5,806 nucleotides of DNA from JBKPNX01 sp046732855 (lineage in GTDB: Bacteria; Pseudomonadota; Alphaproteobacteria; Geminicoccales; Geminicoccaceae), in contig JBKPNX010000271.1 in NCBI GenBank assembly GCA_046732855.1, positions 1-5,806 of the forward strand. Direction: 5' to 3'. Below, one piece after another: positions 1-5,705 of this stretch. The notes under the pieces were generated by a model. It ran no database searches, had not been told where the DNA came from, and saw only the letters and a program-made list of their open reading frames with translations. A program made the position numbers and the translations under genes. The number at the start of each line of letters is the position of its first letter. Position 1 is the first letter of the stretch.

Positions 1-211
1 GGGCAGCTGGTGGTCGCGGCGGCGGCGCGGTCGCGGCGGTGGCGCCGCCAATTGCCGCGCCGGCGATGCCCCCGATCAGCGCGCCATAAGGGCCGGCCAC
101 GGCGCCGGTCGAGGCACCGGTAACGGCACCCTGCAGCGCGCCCGAGAGCGAGAACTCCAGGGATGCCGAGACATTGCCCTGTTCGGTCGACCAGTATCCG
201 ATTTCCGGCAT
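1..211 (-). CDS. Small glycine-zipper protein, C-terminus cut by window edge
   Basis: Seventy codons are visible from the ATG at 211..209, and the gene runs off the window at position 1. The first 23 residues are polar and slightly acidic (MPEIGYWSTEQGNVS...), with no signal peptide or lipobox. Then comes a strikingly regular glycine zipper: Gly at residues 24, 28, 32, 36 and 40, a one-step register shift, then Gly at 43, 47, 51 and 55, with Ala, Val, Ile and Leu between. A proline-rich stretch (APPPRPP) follows from residue 62. Such GxxxG repeats are known to pack membrane helices closely, so a membrane-inserting or oligomerising protein is the best inference. The start lies two bases after the stop of the upstream gene, which suggests translational coupling; only a weak GGA lies upstream. 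Alternatives are a bacteriocin-like peptide or a structural membrane protein. The family is not recognised. Confidence 0.72.
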   Translation of the reverse strand, partial: MPEIGYWSTEQGNVSASLEFSLSGALQGAVTGASTGAVAGPYGALIGGIAGAAIGGATAATAPPPRPPAA

Positions 212-213
212 GG

Positions 214-624
214 CTAGGTTCCAACCCGCGGTCGCGAGTCGGCGACCGCTTCCCGGATTAGTCCGATCAGGCCTTGCAGACCGTAGCCGCGCCTGACGGA
301 ACGACCGTAGACATCGATGGTGGAACCATCGACGCTGATGGCGACCACCGGGATGGCCCGTGGACCGAAAAGGGCGGCGCGGAAGGGCGGCGCCAAACTC
401 TCGCCGGAGGTGGCCGTGATGATCACGTCCACCCGTCCGGTAAGGGCGTCCGCCAGCGACTCAGGCGATGCGATCTCCGCCACGATCGTCATGCTGCGCT
501 CCCCTTCCACCGTGCTGCGCACCATGTCCGCCAGCAGACGCGGCATGTTGGCCATCACGGCCCTAATCCCCTCGGCTTCGCTGTTGCCGTCTTCTGGCAT
601 TGCGCGAGTATTTGCGGCGCGCAC
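214..624 (-). CDS. Stand-alone degenerate receiver-domain protein (pseudo-receiver)
   Basis: Up to 136 residues. From residue 20 on it follows the layout of a response-regulator receiver: a first beta strand (IRAVMANMP), a helix (RLLADMVRSTV), a strand (MTIVAEIAS), then VDVIITA, where receivers have the PDVVLLD strand. The expected aspartate position is Ala71, and the acidic pair normally after strand 1 is absent, so it cannot accept phosphate in the usual way. A later strand (IPVVAISVDG) and a final helix (LIGLIREAV) close the domain. No DNA-binding domain follows. The role is inferred: partner, antagonist or adaptor for the LuxR-type regulator encoded just upstream. The start is uncertain: GTG at 624 is the longest, ATG at 600 gives MPEDGNSEAEG..., and neither has a clear ribosome site. 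ATG at 600 gives an N-terminal lead-in similar in length and acidity to that of the neighbouring regulator. The downstream small gene begins two bases after this stop. Confidence 0.72.
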   Translation of the reverse strand: MRAANTRAMPEDGNSEAEGIRAVMANMPRLLADMVRSTVEGERSMTIVAEIASPESLADALTGRVDVIITATSGESLAPPFRAALFGPRAIPVVAISVDGSTIDVYGRSVRRGYGLQGLIGLIREAVADSRPRVGT

Positions 625-765
625 CCGGGCGCCAATGGATCGAAGAATTCAAAACGGATGCAGGCGTGGGTCCGGATCGTCGGCGCAATGCGGCCCGGCG
701 GCGCGGCACGGGCGAGGCGATGCCCGACTCCAAGGCCTTGTGGCGGCGCGATGTGCGCCTGAACC

Positions 766-1473
766 CTAGGTACTGGATCCTGCCGGCTGCAGCAGGCACC
801 GGCGGATCTGGGCCCGCCGAAAATGCGCCGCTGCCTGAGCCCGCCGCGAGGCATGCAGTTTCTCAAGGATGCGATGCACGTGGTTCTTCACCGTCGACAG
901 CTCAATGCCCAAGCGCCGGGCGATCTCCTTGTTCGACAGGCCATCATCGATCAGCCCGACGATAGTGCGTTCGCGCGGCGTCAGATGATCGTCGCGGCGA
1001 TCCTCCACGACGCCCTGCGCCAGCGCCGATACGCGCCGCACCAGCATGGCCGCCATTCGGGGCGAGCATTGGAATTCACCGCAGGCGCATCCCAAGATTG
1101 TGGCGACCAACTCCTGTGCCGTTGCGTCGCTCATGACGAATGCGGCGACACCAGCCTCGGCGCAGCGCAACGCCTGTTCTTCGTCGTTCTGCACACCATA
1201 GGCAACGACGTTGATCCCGGGTGCCTGCCACGCAAGATCCCGAACTTTGGTCGTCTGGCACGCGACGGAAGCCTCGAGCAGCACGACGTCGGGCCGCAGG
1301 GCAAGAACGTGTCCAAGGGTATCGCCCTCGACCGGCCCGGCACCCGCCAGCCGCACACGGCTGTCGGCCGCCAGCAGGCGCGCGAGACCTTCCCGATACA
1401 GGCGGACGTCGGCAAGCACCATCACCCGCACCGGCGCTTCTATTGTCGCGGATTCGTCCGGGGTTTCCGACAT
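766..1473 (-). CDS. LuxR/NarL-type response regulator with atypical, phospho-incompetent receiver
   Basis: 235 residues. The receiver domain covers about residues 15 to 135 and the LuxR helix-turn-helix about 163 to 219 (LTPRERTIVGLIDDGLSNKEI, then STVKNHVHRILEKL), a very good match to the NarL/FixJ family. It should bind DNA as a dimer and control transcription in the cytoplasm. The receiver is unusual: the phospho-acceptor aspartate is Glu67 (PDVVLLEAS), only Asp22 remains of the acidic pair, the switch Thr/Ser is replaced by Tyr92, and the conserved lysine by Ser116 (AFVMSDA). Glu at the acceptor site can mimic the phosphorylated state, so constitutive or ligand/partner-controlled activity is inferred. 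No histidine kinase is visible nearby. The ATG at 1473 has only a weak upstream ribosome site (ACTCC context). The gene is followed by 141 bases and then a second degenerate receiver on the same strand. Confidence 0.9.
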   Translation of the reverse strand: MSETPDESATIEAPVRVMVLADVRLYREGLARLLAADSRVRLAGAGPVEGDTLGHVLALRPDVVLLEASVACQTTKVRDLAWQAPGINVVAYGVQNDEEQALRCAEAGVAAFVMSDATAQELVATILGCACGEFQCSPRMAAMLVRRVSALAQGVVEDRRDDHLTPRERTIVGLIDDGLSNKEIARRLGIELSTVKNHVHRILEKLHASRRAQAAAHFRRAQIRRCLLQPAGSST

Positions 1474-1566
1474 ATGGAGTAGTCACAATAATCGAATGGT
1501 CCGCGAAGTGGCCGCGTGCAATCCTCAGATCAAGCAGGCAGAGCCACCCCAGTCGGCATGGTAGAC

Positions 1567-1600
1567 GGTTCCGCCGAACCCCGATACTAAATCGGGCGGC
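1567..1600. repeat. Two adjoining hairpins upstream of the LuxR-type gene
   Basis: GGTTC-cgcc-GAACC (1567..1580) is followed at once by CCCGAT-actaa-ATCGGG (1580..1596). The second stem can be extended by GCCG (1573..1576) with CGGC (1597..1600) across a three-base bulge, which would compete with the first. The pair lies about 95 to 130 bases before the regulator's start. No T-tract follows on either strand, so an intrinsic terminator is unlikely; an operator or an RNA element in the leader is possible. Confidence 0.45.
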
Positions 1601-1639
1601 TCGCCGGCTTCGAGTGCCGCTTCGACCTCGGGCAATTAG

Positions 1640-1660
1640 CGCGTGTCCAATCGGCACGCG
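1640..1660. repeat. Inverted repeat CGCGTG / CACGCG, 9-base spacer
   Basis: Two perfect six-base arms flank TCCAATCGG. The site is framed by TTCGACCT copies at 1621..1628 and 1661..1668. It has the size of a dimeric regulator site, but in GC-rich DNA six-base arms arise by chance fairly often. Confidence 0.3.
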
Positions 1661-1871
1661 TTCGACCTTGTTGCCGGACTAGCTCTAAGGCAGCAATCAT
1701 CTCCGGGACGCCTCGTCGACTTCGGGGTACCAACCTTCCTACGACATCAGGAGGTCCGTGGCCCTCGCGCCGAGCGGCTGTCCTCGCGAGCATAGTGACG
1801 CGACCCAACGCCTCAATGCACATTGTGCCCCCCTGCTCATATCACTGGATGAGTATGCTCCCAATGGGCGG

Positions 1872-1901
1872 GACCGGCAACGATGCGGTCAACCTGCCGT
1901 C
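1872..1901 (-). terminator. Possible weak hairpin after the dehydratase gene
   Basis: GACCGGCA (1872..1879) and TGCCGTC (1895..1901) pair with one bulged base around a 15-base loop, 11 bases beyond the stop of the minus-strand dehydratase gene. There is no T-run, so it would not be a classical intrinsic terminator; it may only stabilise the 3' end of the message or mean nothing. Confidence 0.2.
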
Positions 1902-1911
1902 TTGAGCACAG

Positions 1912-3081
1912 CTAAAAGCGCTTGCGCCATTCGTCGCTCCACATGGGCAGAAAGGCGGCAGGGTCGAACGGATGCGCCTTCGCGACCTCGACCTGGAACT
2001 CGCCCACGCCGAGGCCGGGGCCGGTCGGGATCTCGTACTGGCCATTCACCGGCCGGGGCGCCTGCTCCAAGAGGTCGAAGCGCCAGGGCTCGCTGAACTC
2101 GCTGAACGATTCCTGCATGATGAAGTTGGTCGTGCAGGCATCCAGCTGGAGCGCGGCCGCGGTCGCGACCGGCCCGAACGGGTTGTGGTACGAGACCGGG
2201 ATGTAGCTCGCGTCCGCGATCGCCGCGATCTTCTTCGCCTCGAGGATGCCGCCGACGTGCATGATGTCGGGCTGCAGCACGCCGACCTCGCAGTCCCGCA
2301 GCAGCGCCGGCAGATGATGCTTCGTGTAGCAGCGCTCGCCGGTCGCAAGCCGCGTCTTGATGCTGCGACCGATCTTGGCCAATGCCTCGACGTTCTCGGG
2401 ATCGCACGGTTCCTCGAGCCAGTAGAGGCGGTACGGCTCGAGCACTTCAGCGATCGCGATCGCTGACGCCGGGCTGAACCGGCCGTGACAGTCGATCAGC
2501 ATCTCCATCTCCGGACCGATCGCGTCGCGCACCGCGGCGACCCGCTCGACCGCCTGGCGGATCAGGCGGTAATCCGGGTCGCGGCCGGAGCTCTCGAACG
2601 GATCCAGCTTGAGCCCGCGGTAGCCCTTGTCCCTGACCGCGCGCGCCGCTTCGCCGATCTCGGCCGCGGTCGCGCCGGCGCCGTACCAGGCGTTGGCGTA
2701 GGCCGGCAGTCGCTCGCGCACGCGGCCGCCCAATAGCTCGTGCACGGGCCGGTCCAGCGCCTTGCCGACAATGTCCCACAGCGCGATCTCGATGGCTCCC
2801 ATCGCGCTGTTCAGGATCGGCCCGCCGCGCGCGAACTCGTTGCGGAACATGGCCTGCCATAATCGCTCGATCGCGAACGCCGACTGCCCGATGACATGGC
2901 GCTCGGCCAGCTGATGGATCGCCGCCTCGACCGCCGTCGCCTGCCATTCGCAGGTGCCCTCGCCGACGCCCGCAATGCCGTCGTCGGTGAATACCCGGGC
3001 AAACACCCAGTTGCACCAGCGGGTGCCGACCAGATGGGTCTCGATCTTGGTAACCCGGCAGTCGCGGCGGCTCGCGGACAT
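1912..3081 (-). CDS. Mandelate racemase/muconate lactonizing (enolase) superfamily sugar-acid dehydratase, galactonate dehydratase-like
   Basis: 389 residues, full length for the family. The N-terminal capping domain (about 10 to 125) is followed by the TIM barrel. Key residues sit at the spacing I recall for E. coli D-galactonate dehydratase: Asp197 and His199 (LIDCHGR), Glu223 (WLEEP), Glu249 (ATGER), His299 (YHNPFGP) and Glu324 (MQES), each offset by 14. The three acidic residues should bind Mg2+ and the two histidines act as acid/base, so the enzyme likely removes water from an aldonic acid to give a 2-keto-3-deoxy acid in the cytoplasm. Lys158 lies in GLKLDPF, where related enzymes have the KxK region. 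The closest match is the galactonate dehydratase class, but superfamily substrates change easily, so the sugar acid is not assigned. The ATG at 3081 is supported by a strong GGAGGGAGA site. It diverges from the oxidoreductase gene at 3236. Confidence 0.93.
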   Translation of the reverse strand: MSASRRDCRVTKIETHLVGTRWCNWVFARVFTDDGIAGVGEGTCEWQATAVEAAIHQLAERHVIGQSAFAIERLWQAMFRNEFARGGPILNSAMGAIEIALWDIVGKALDRPVHELLGGRVRERLPAYANAWYGAGATAAEIGEAARAVRDKGYRGLKLDPFESSGRDPDYRLIRQAVERVAAVRDAIGPEMEMLIDCHGRFSPASAIAIAEVLEPYRLYWLEEPCDPENVEALAKIGRSIKTRLATGERCYTKHHLPALLRDCEVGVLQPDIMHVGGILEAKKIAAIADASYIPVSYHNPFGPVATAAALQLDACTTNFIMQESFSEFSEPWRFDLLEQAPRPVNGQYEIPTGPGLGVGEFQVEVAKAHPFDPAAFLPMWSDEWRKRF

Positions 3082-3087
3082 GATCGT

Positions 3088-3095
3088 CTCCCTCC
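3088..3095 (-). promoter_or_regulatory. Ribosome binding site of the dehydratase gene
   Basis: On the minus strand the message reads GGAGGGAG about six bases before the ATG at 3081. This is a near-ideal Shine-Dalgarno sequence and fixes the start, which otherwise lies nine residues before the usual conserved beginning (VTKIETHLVG). Confidence 0.75.
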
Positions 3096-3222
3096 GTTGC
3101 GGCGCGGTCCTCCGGCATCGTTCGATGGCAAATCCGACGCGCGGTCAAGCTCCCGGCGCGCTGCGACTCGCGCGAGGAGCGCCGATCGGCTAGTCCTGGC
3201 GCCGCGCATTTGCGGACCGGAC

Positions 3223-3230
3223 GGGAGAGG
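3223..3230 (+). promoter_or_regulatory. Ribosome binding site that supports a TTG start
   Basis: GGGAGAGG lies five bases before TTG at 3236. No ATG or GTG nearby gives a better N-terminus: the nucleotide-binding strand (IGVGMVGGG) begins only three residues in, so this rare start codon is well supported. Confidence 0.7.
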
Positions 3231-3235
3231 CGACG

Positions 3236-4384
3236 TTGGCGGCGATCGGCGTGGGCATGGTGGGCGGCGGGTTCATGGCCCGGACCTATTCTCTGGCGCT
3301 CAGCGCCGTCTACGGGCTCGCTTGGCCCGCCGCGCCCGAGATCCGGCGGCGGCGCCTCGCCGACGTCTCGCGCCGGCTCGGCGAGAGCGCCGCGCAGGCG
3401 TGGGGCTGGGAGGAGCTGAGCGACGACTGGCGGGCGGTGACCCGCGCCGACGACGTCGACCTCGTGTTCGTCCTCACCCCGAACGACAGCCACGCCGAGA
3501 TCGGCATCGACGCGCTCGCCCACGGCAAGCACGTACTGTGCGAGAAGCCCTTGTCCAACACGCTGGATGGCGCGCGCGCGATGGCCCGGGCCGCGGCGCG
3601 GAGCGGGCGGGTGCACCAGGTCGGCTTCGTCTATCGCAAATGGCCGGCAGCCGCCTTCGCCCGCCAGGTGATCGCGGCCGGCGGCCTCGGCGAGATCGTC
3701 CATTACCGCGGCCATTTCTTCCACGACTACGGCCTCGACCCGGACCTGCCGGTCACCTGGCGGCTGAGCAAGGCGGTCGCCGGCGGGGGCAGCGGCACCG
3801 ACATCGGCAGCCACGTGATCGACATGGCGCGCTATCTGGTCGGCGAGATCGGCGCGGTGTGCGCCGCCTCGCGCACCCATTTCACGCGCCGCCCGCTCGC
3901 CGGCCGCCCCGGCGAGACCGCCCCGGTCGACGTCGACGAGATCACCGACATGCTGGTCGAGTTCGAGGGCGGCGGCACTGGCACGTTGCAGACCAGCTGG
4001 CTCGCCGGCGGTCACAAGATGGACATCGGCTTCGCCGTGCACGGCAGCAAAGGTTCGATCGAGTTCACGTCCGAGGAGCCGACCGAGGTGCGCCTCTACA
4101 AGACCAGCGATCCGGCCGCCGAAAGCGGCTTTCGCGCGATCCCGGTCGGCCCGGCGCACCCGGGCGCGGAGCTGTTCTGGCCGGTGCCCGGCATGGCGCT
4201 AGGCTTCGGCGACGGTTTCATCATCGCGGTGCGCGATCTGCTGCGCGCGATCGCCGAGGGCGAGGCCGCGACGCCCGATTTTCTGGACGGTCTGCGCGCG
4301 GCCGAGGTCGTCGCCGCCGCCCAGGCCTCGGCCGCGGAACGCAGCTGGCAGCGGGTCGAGCGCCTGAACCTCGTCCCGGAGTGA
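3236..4384 (+). CDS. Gfo/Idh/MocA-family NAD(P)-dependent sugar oxidoreductase
   Basis: 382 residues, usual length. The N-terminal Rossmann fold begins at once (IGVGMVGGGFMA, residues 4 to 15). Next come VFVLTPNDSHAEI (78 to 89) and the family's signature CEKPLSN, with Lys104. The catalytic Asp189 and His193 lie in GTDIGSHVIDMARYLVG, matching the Lys/Asp/His set of inositol dehydrogenase. The C-terminal beta-sheet domain covers about 130 to 360. It should oxidise or reduce a hydroxyl of a sugar, glycoside or cyclitol using a nicotinamide cofactor in the cytoplasm; residues 31 to 43 (PAAPEIRRRRLAD) are Arg-rich where the cofactor's 2' position is read, so NADP is possible but not shown. The start is TTG, with GGGAGAGG five bases upstream. 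It is divergent from the dehydratase gene and 254 bases upstream of the isomerase gene. The substrate is not assignable. Confidence 0.93.
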   Translation: MAAIGVGMVGGGFMARTYSLALSAVYGLAWPAAPEIRRRRLADVSRRLGESAAQAWGWEELSDDWRAVTRADDVDLVFVLTPNDSHAEIGIDALAHGKHVLCEKPLSNTLDGARAMARAAARSGRVHQVGFVYRKWPAAAFARQVIAAGGLGEIVHYRGHFFHDYGLDPDLPVTWRLSKAVAGGGSGTDIGSHVIDMARYLVGEIGAVCAASRTHFTRRPLAGRPGETAPVDVDEITDMLVEFEGGGTGTLQTSWLAGGHKMDIGFAVHGSKGSIEFTSEEPTEVRLYKTSDPAAESGFRAIPVGPAHPGAELFWPVPGMALGFGDGFIIAVRDLLRAIAEGEAATPDFLDGLRAAEVVAAAQASAAERSWQRVERLNLVPE

Positions 4385-4627
4385 ACGGGGGAGACTTCGC
4401 CCGGAACGGACCCGCCGGCCGGCTCTCGTCCGCAATGGGTGTCCGCCGCGCGACGATCATGCGGAACAGGTGCCCGTCGCGCCACGCTCATTTGGGTGAG
4501 GGGCGGCGCCTGATTTAGAGCCGGACCGAGGCAGGGGGGCCAGCCGGTCAGCGACAAACGTCGGCAGACCGGTTCCGTCGCGCCGCCAACTCCCCTAGAG
4601 TGCGTCCAGGGACCGCACGTCACGACC
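4385..4627 (+). promoter_or_regulatory. Spacer before the isomerase operon, probable promoter region
   Basis: This non-coding stretch separates the first oxidoreductase from the isomerase and is long enough for a separate promoter. It carries the palindrome GCCGGCCGGC (4414..4423) shortly after the first gene's stop and the larger inverted repeat at 4542..4574. A tentative -10 is TAGAGT (4596..4601); its -35 is poor. Transcription through from the upstream gene cannot be excluded. Confidence 0.35.
4542..4574 (+). repeat. Interrupted inverted repeat upstream of the isomerase gene, possible operator
   Basis: AGCCGGTC (4542..4549) pairs with GACCGGTT (4567..4574), including one G-T pair. Inside, CGAC (4552..4555) pairs with GTCG (4560..4563) around AAAC. 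It ends 64 bases before the isomerase ATG, directly upstream of a weak promoter-like pair (TTCCGT at 4573, 17 bases, TAGAGT at 4596). Position and symmetry suit a repressor or activator site of the isomerase operon. A terminator for the preceding gene is less likely because only two T residues follow. Confidence 0.45.
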
Positions 4628-4633
4628 GGGAGG
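4628..4633 (+). promoter_or_regulatory. Ribosome binding site of the isomerase gene
   Basis: GGGAGG lies five bases before ATG at 4639. It decides between this start and the in-frame GTG at 4600, which has no such site and would add 13 residues (RPGTARHDREAR...) unlike the family's N-terminus. Confidence 0.75.
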
Positions 4634-4638
4634 CGCGC

Positions 4639-5694
4639 ATGAAAACGATCAAGGGGCCGGCGATCTTTCTCGCTCAGTTCGCGGGCGATCAGGCGCCGTT
4701 CAATTCGCTCGCCGACATCGCCAGGTGGGCGGCGGAGCTCGGCTACGAGGGCGTGCAGATCCCGAGCTGGGATGGCCGTCTGTTCGACCTGAAGCGCGCC
4801 GCTGAGAGCGATGCCTACTGCGACGAGGTCAAGGGCACGCTCGCCGATGCCGGTGTCGCGCTGACCGAACTGTCGACCCATCTGCAAGGCCAGCTGGTCG
4901 CGGTCCATCCCGCGTACGACGCTGGCTTCGACGCGTTCGCCGCGCCCGAGGTGCGCGGCAATCCGAAGGCGCGCCAGGAGTGGGCGGTGCAGCAGATGCG
5001 TCATGCCGCCGAGGCCTCGCGCCGCCTCGGCCTCGATGCCCACGTTACCTTCTCGGGCGCGCTCGCCTGGCCCTACGTCTACCCCTGGCCGCCGCGCCCG
5101 GCGGGGCTGATCGAGACCGCGTTCGACGAACTGGCGAAGCGCTGGCGACCGATCCTTGATGCCTTCGACGAGCAGGGCGTCGACGTCTGCTACGAGATCC
5201 ACCCGGGCGAGGACCTGATCGACGGTGCCAGCTTCGAGATGTTCCTCGAGCGCGTCGGCGACCATCCGCGCTGCTGCATCAATTACGACCCCAGCCACTT
5301 CGTCCTGCAGCAGCTCGACTACCTCGGCTTCATCGATGTCTACCATGAGCGGATCAAGGCGTTTCACGTCAAAGACGCGGAGTTCAACCCGAGCCCCAAG
5401 CAGGGGGTGTACTCGGGCTTCCAGCCCTGGCTGAACCGCGCCGGCCGCTTCCGCTCGCTCGGCGACGGCCAGGTCGACTTCGGCGCCATCTTCTCCAAGC
5501 TCGCCGGCTACGATTACGCCAGCTGGGCGGTGCTGGAATGGGAGTGCTGCCTGAAGCACCCCGAGGACGGCGCGCGCGAGGGGGCCGAGTTCATCGCCGC
5601 GCACATCATCCGGGTGACCGAGACCTCTTTCGAGGACTTCATCGGCCAGGGCGCCGACCAGGCAGCCAACCGGCGCATGCTCGGCATCGGCTGA
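4639..5694 (+). CDS. Sugar phosphate isomerase/epimerase-like protein (xylose isomerase-like TIM barrel)
   Basis: 351 residues from the ATG with a good GGGAGG site. The fold begins directly with KGPAIFLAQF and LADIARWAAELGYEGVQI. Metal ligands of this superfamily can be placed: Glu186 (CYEIHPGE), Asp217 and His220 (NYDPSHF), His243 (AFHVKDAEF) and Glu300 (VLEWE). The family's LGDGQVDF element is at 274 to 281. It should bind one divalent metal and catalyse isomerisation, epimerisation or beta-elimination through an enediolate, in the cytoplasm. Relatives act in inositol breakdown (IolE/IolI), on 3-keto-glucosides, in levoglucosan breakdown and in C-glycoside cleavage, always beside Gfo/Idh/MocA oxidoreductases, as here. 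Which of these reactions applies cannot be told. It is longer than the 260 to 300 residues of many relatives, the extra being partly the insertion around 90 to 112 and the C-terminal tail. An 11-base gap to the next gene indicates an operon. Confidence 0.9.
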   Translation: MKTIKGPAIFLAQFAGDQAPFNSLADIARWAAELGYEGVQIPSWDGRLFDLKRAAESDAYCDEVKGTLADAGVALTELSTHLQGQLVAVHPAYDAGFDAFAAPEVRGNPKARQEWAVQQMRHAAEASRRLGLDAHVTFSGALAWPYVYPWPPRPAGLIETAFDELAKRWRPILDAFDEQGVDVCYEIHPGEDLIDGASFEMFLERVGDHPRCCINYDPSHFVLQQLDYLGFIDVYHERIKAFHVKDAEFNPSPKQGVYSGFQPWLNRAGRFRSLGDGQVDFGAIFSKLAGYDYASWAVLEWECCLKHPEDGAREGAEFIAAHIIRVTETSFEDFIGQGADQAANRRMLGIG

Positions 5695-5700
5695 GGGAGG
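5694..5700 (+). promoter_or_regulatory. Ribosome binding site of the second oxidoreductase
   Basis: AGGGAGG begins in the last base of the isomerase stop codon and lies five bases before ATG 5706, consistent with co-translation of the two genes. Confidence 0.7.
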
Positions 5701-5705
5701 GCGGC

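Larger units (their letters stand above)
1474..1911. other. 438-base region without a confident gene
   Basis: It lies between the regulator block and the sugar-acid dehydratase gene. No tRNA, recognisable RNA or transposase remnant is seen. It contains small inverted repeats (1567..1600, 1640..1660, 1872..1901) and the near-repeat TTCGACCT at 1621 and 1661. A short minus-strand frame at 1525..1635 (TTG start, 36 residues, ending YHADWGGSACLI) has protein-like composition but no ribosome site. The promoter of the LuxR-type gene should lie at its left end, but no convincing -35/-10 pair was found. Confidence 0.6.
3082..3235. promoter_or_regulatory. Divergent control region between dehydratase and oxidoreductase genes
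   Basis: These 154 bases must hold the promoters of both divergent genes. On the minus strand TTGACC (3148..3143) is a good -35 candidate; 17 bases further is TCGAAC, a poor -10, so the promoter is tentative. The self-complementary CTCGCGCGAG (3167..3176) lies between the two gene starts and could be an operator, although such palindromes are common in GC-rich DNA. Shared control of both genes is inferred from the arrangement. Confidence 0.4.

Noticed and set aside
1587..1823. 78-codon minus-strand frame with an ATG after a G-run
   Set aside because: Arg-rich and unlike any protein I know for most of its length. Only its middle part may belong to a frameshifted gene, which is noted as a finding.
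1474..1911. tRNA, small RNA gene or insertion-sequence remnant in the gene-poor stretch
   Set aside because: No cloverleaf arms, conserved TTCGA loop with a matching stem, terminal inverted repeats or transposase fragments could be found by eye.
1758..2096. Plus-strand frame with AGGAGGT just before a GTG start
   Set aside because: The spacing of about two bases is too short, the product resembles no protein, and its second half is antisense to the dehydratase gene.
3167..3176. Palindrome CTCGCGCGAG in the divergent control region as a defined operator
   Set aside because: It is perfect but made of CG steps in very GC-rich DNA. It is mentioned within the control region and not called as a separate site.
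2447..4159. 570-codon minus-strand frame across the divergent promoter region
   Set aside because: It overlaps the dehydratase in another frame and the oxidoreductase antisense, is repetitive in composition and crosses a clear intergenic region.
2896..4518. 540-codon plus-strand frame
   Set aside because: It is Arg-rich, in the wrong frame over the oxidoreductase gene and antisense to the dehydratase gene; a shadow of high GC content.
4096..5604. 502-codon open frame on the minus strand opposite the isomerase gene
   Set aside because: It lies antisense to two well-supported genes and has the low-complexity Arg/Ala/Glu/Asp/Val composition typical of frames opposite GC-rich coding DNA. No domain or ribosome site is seen.
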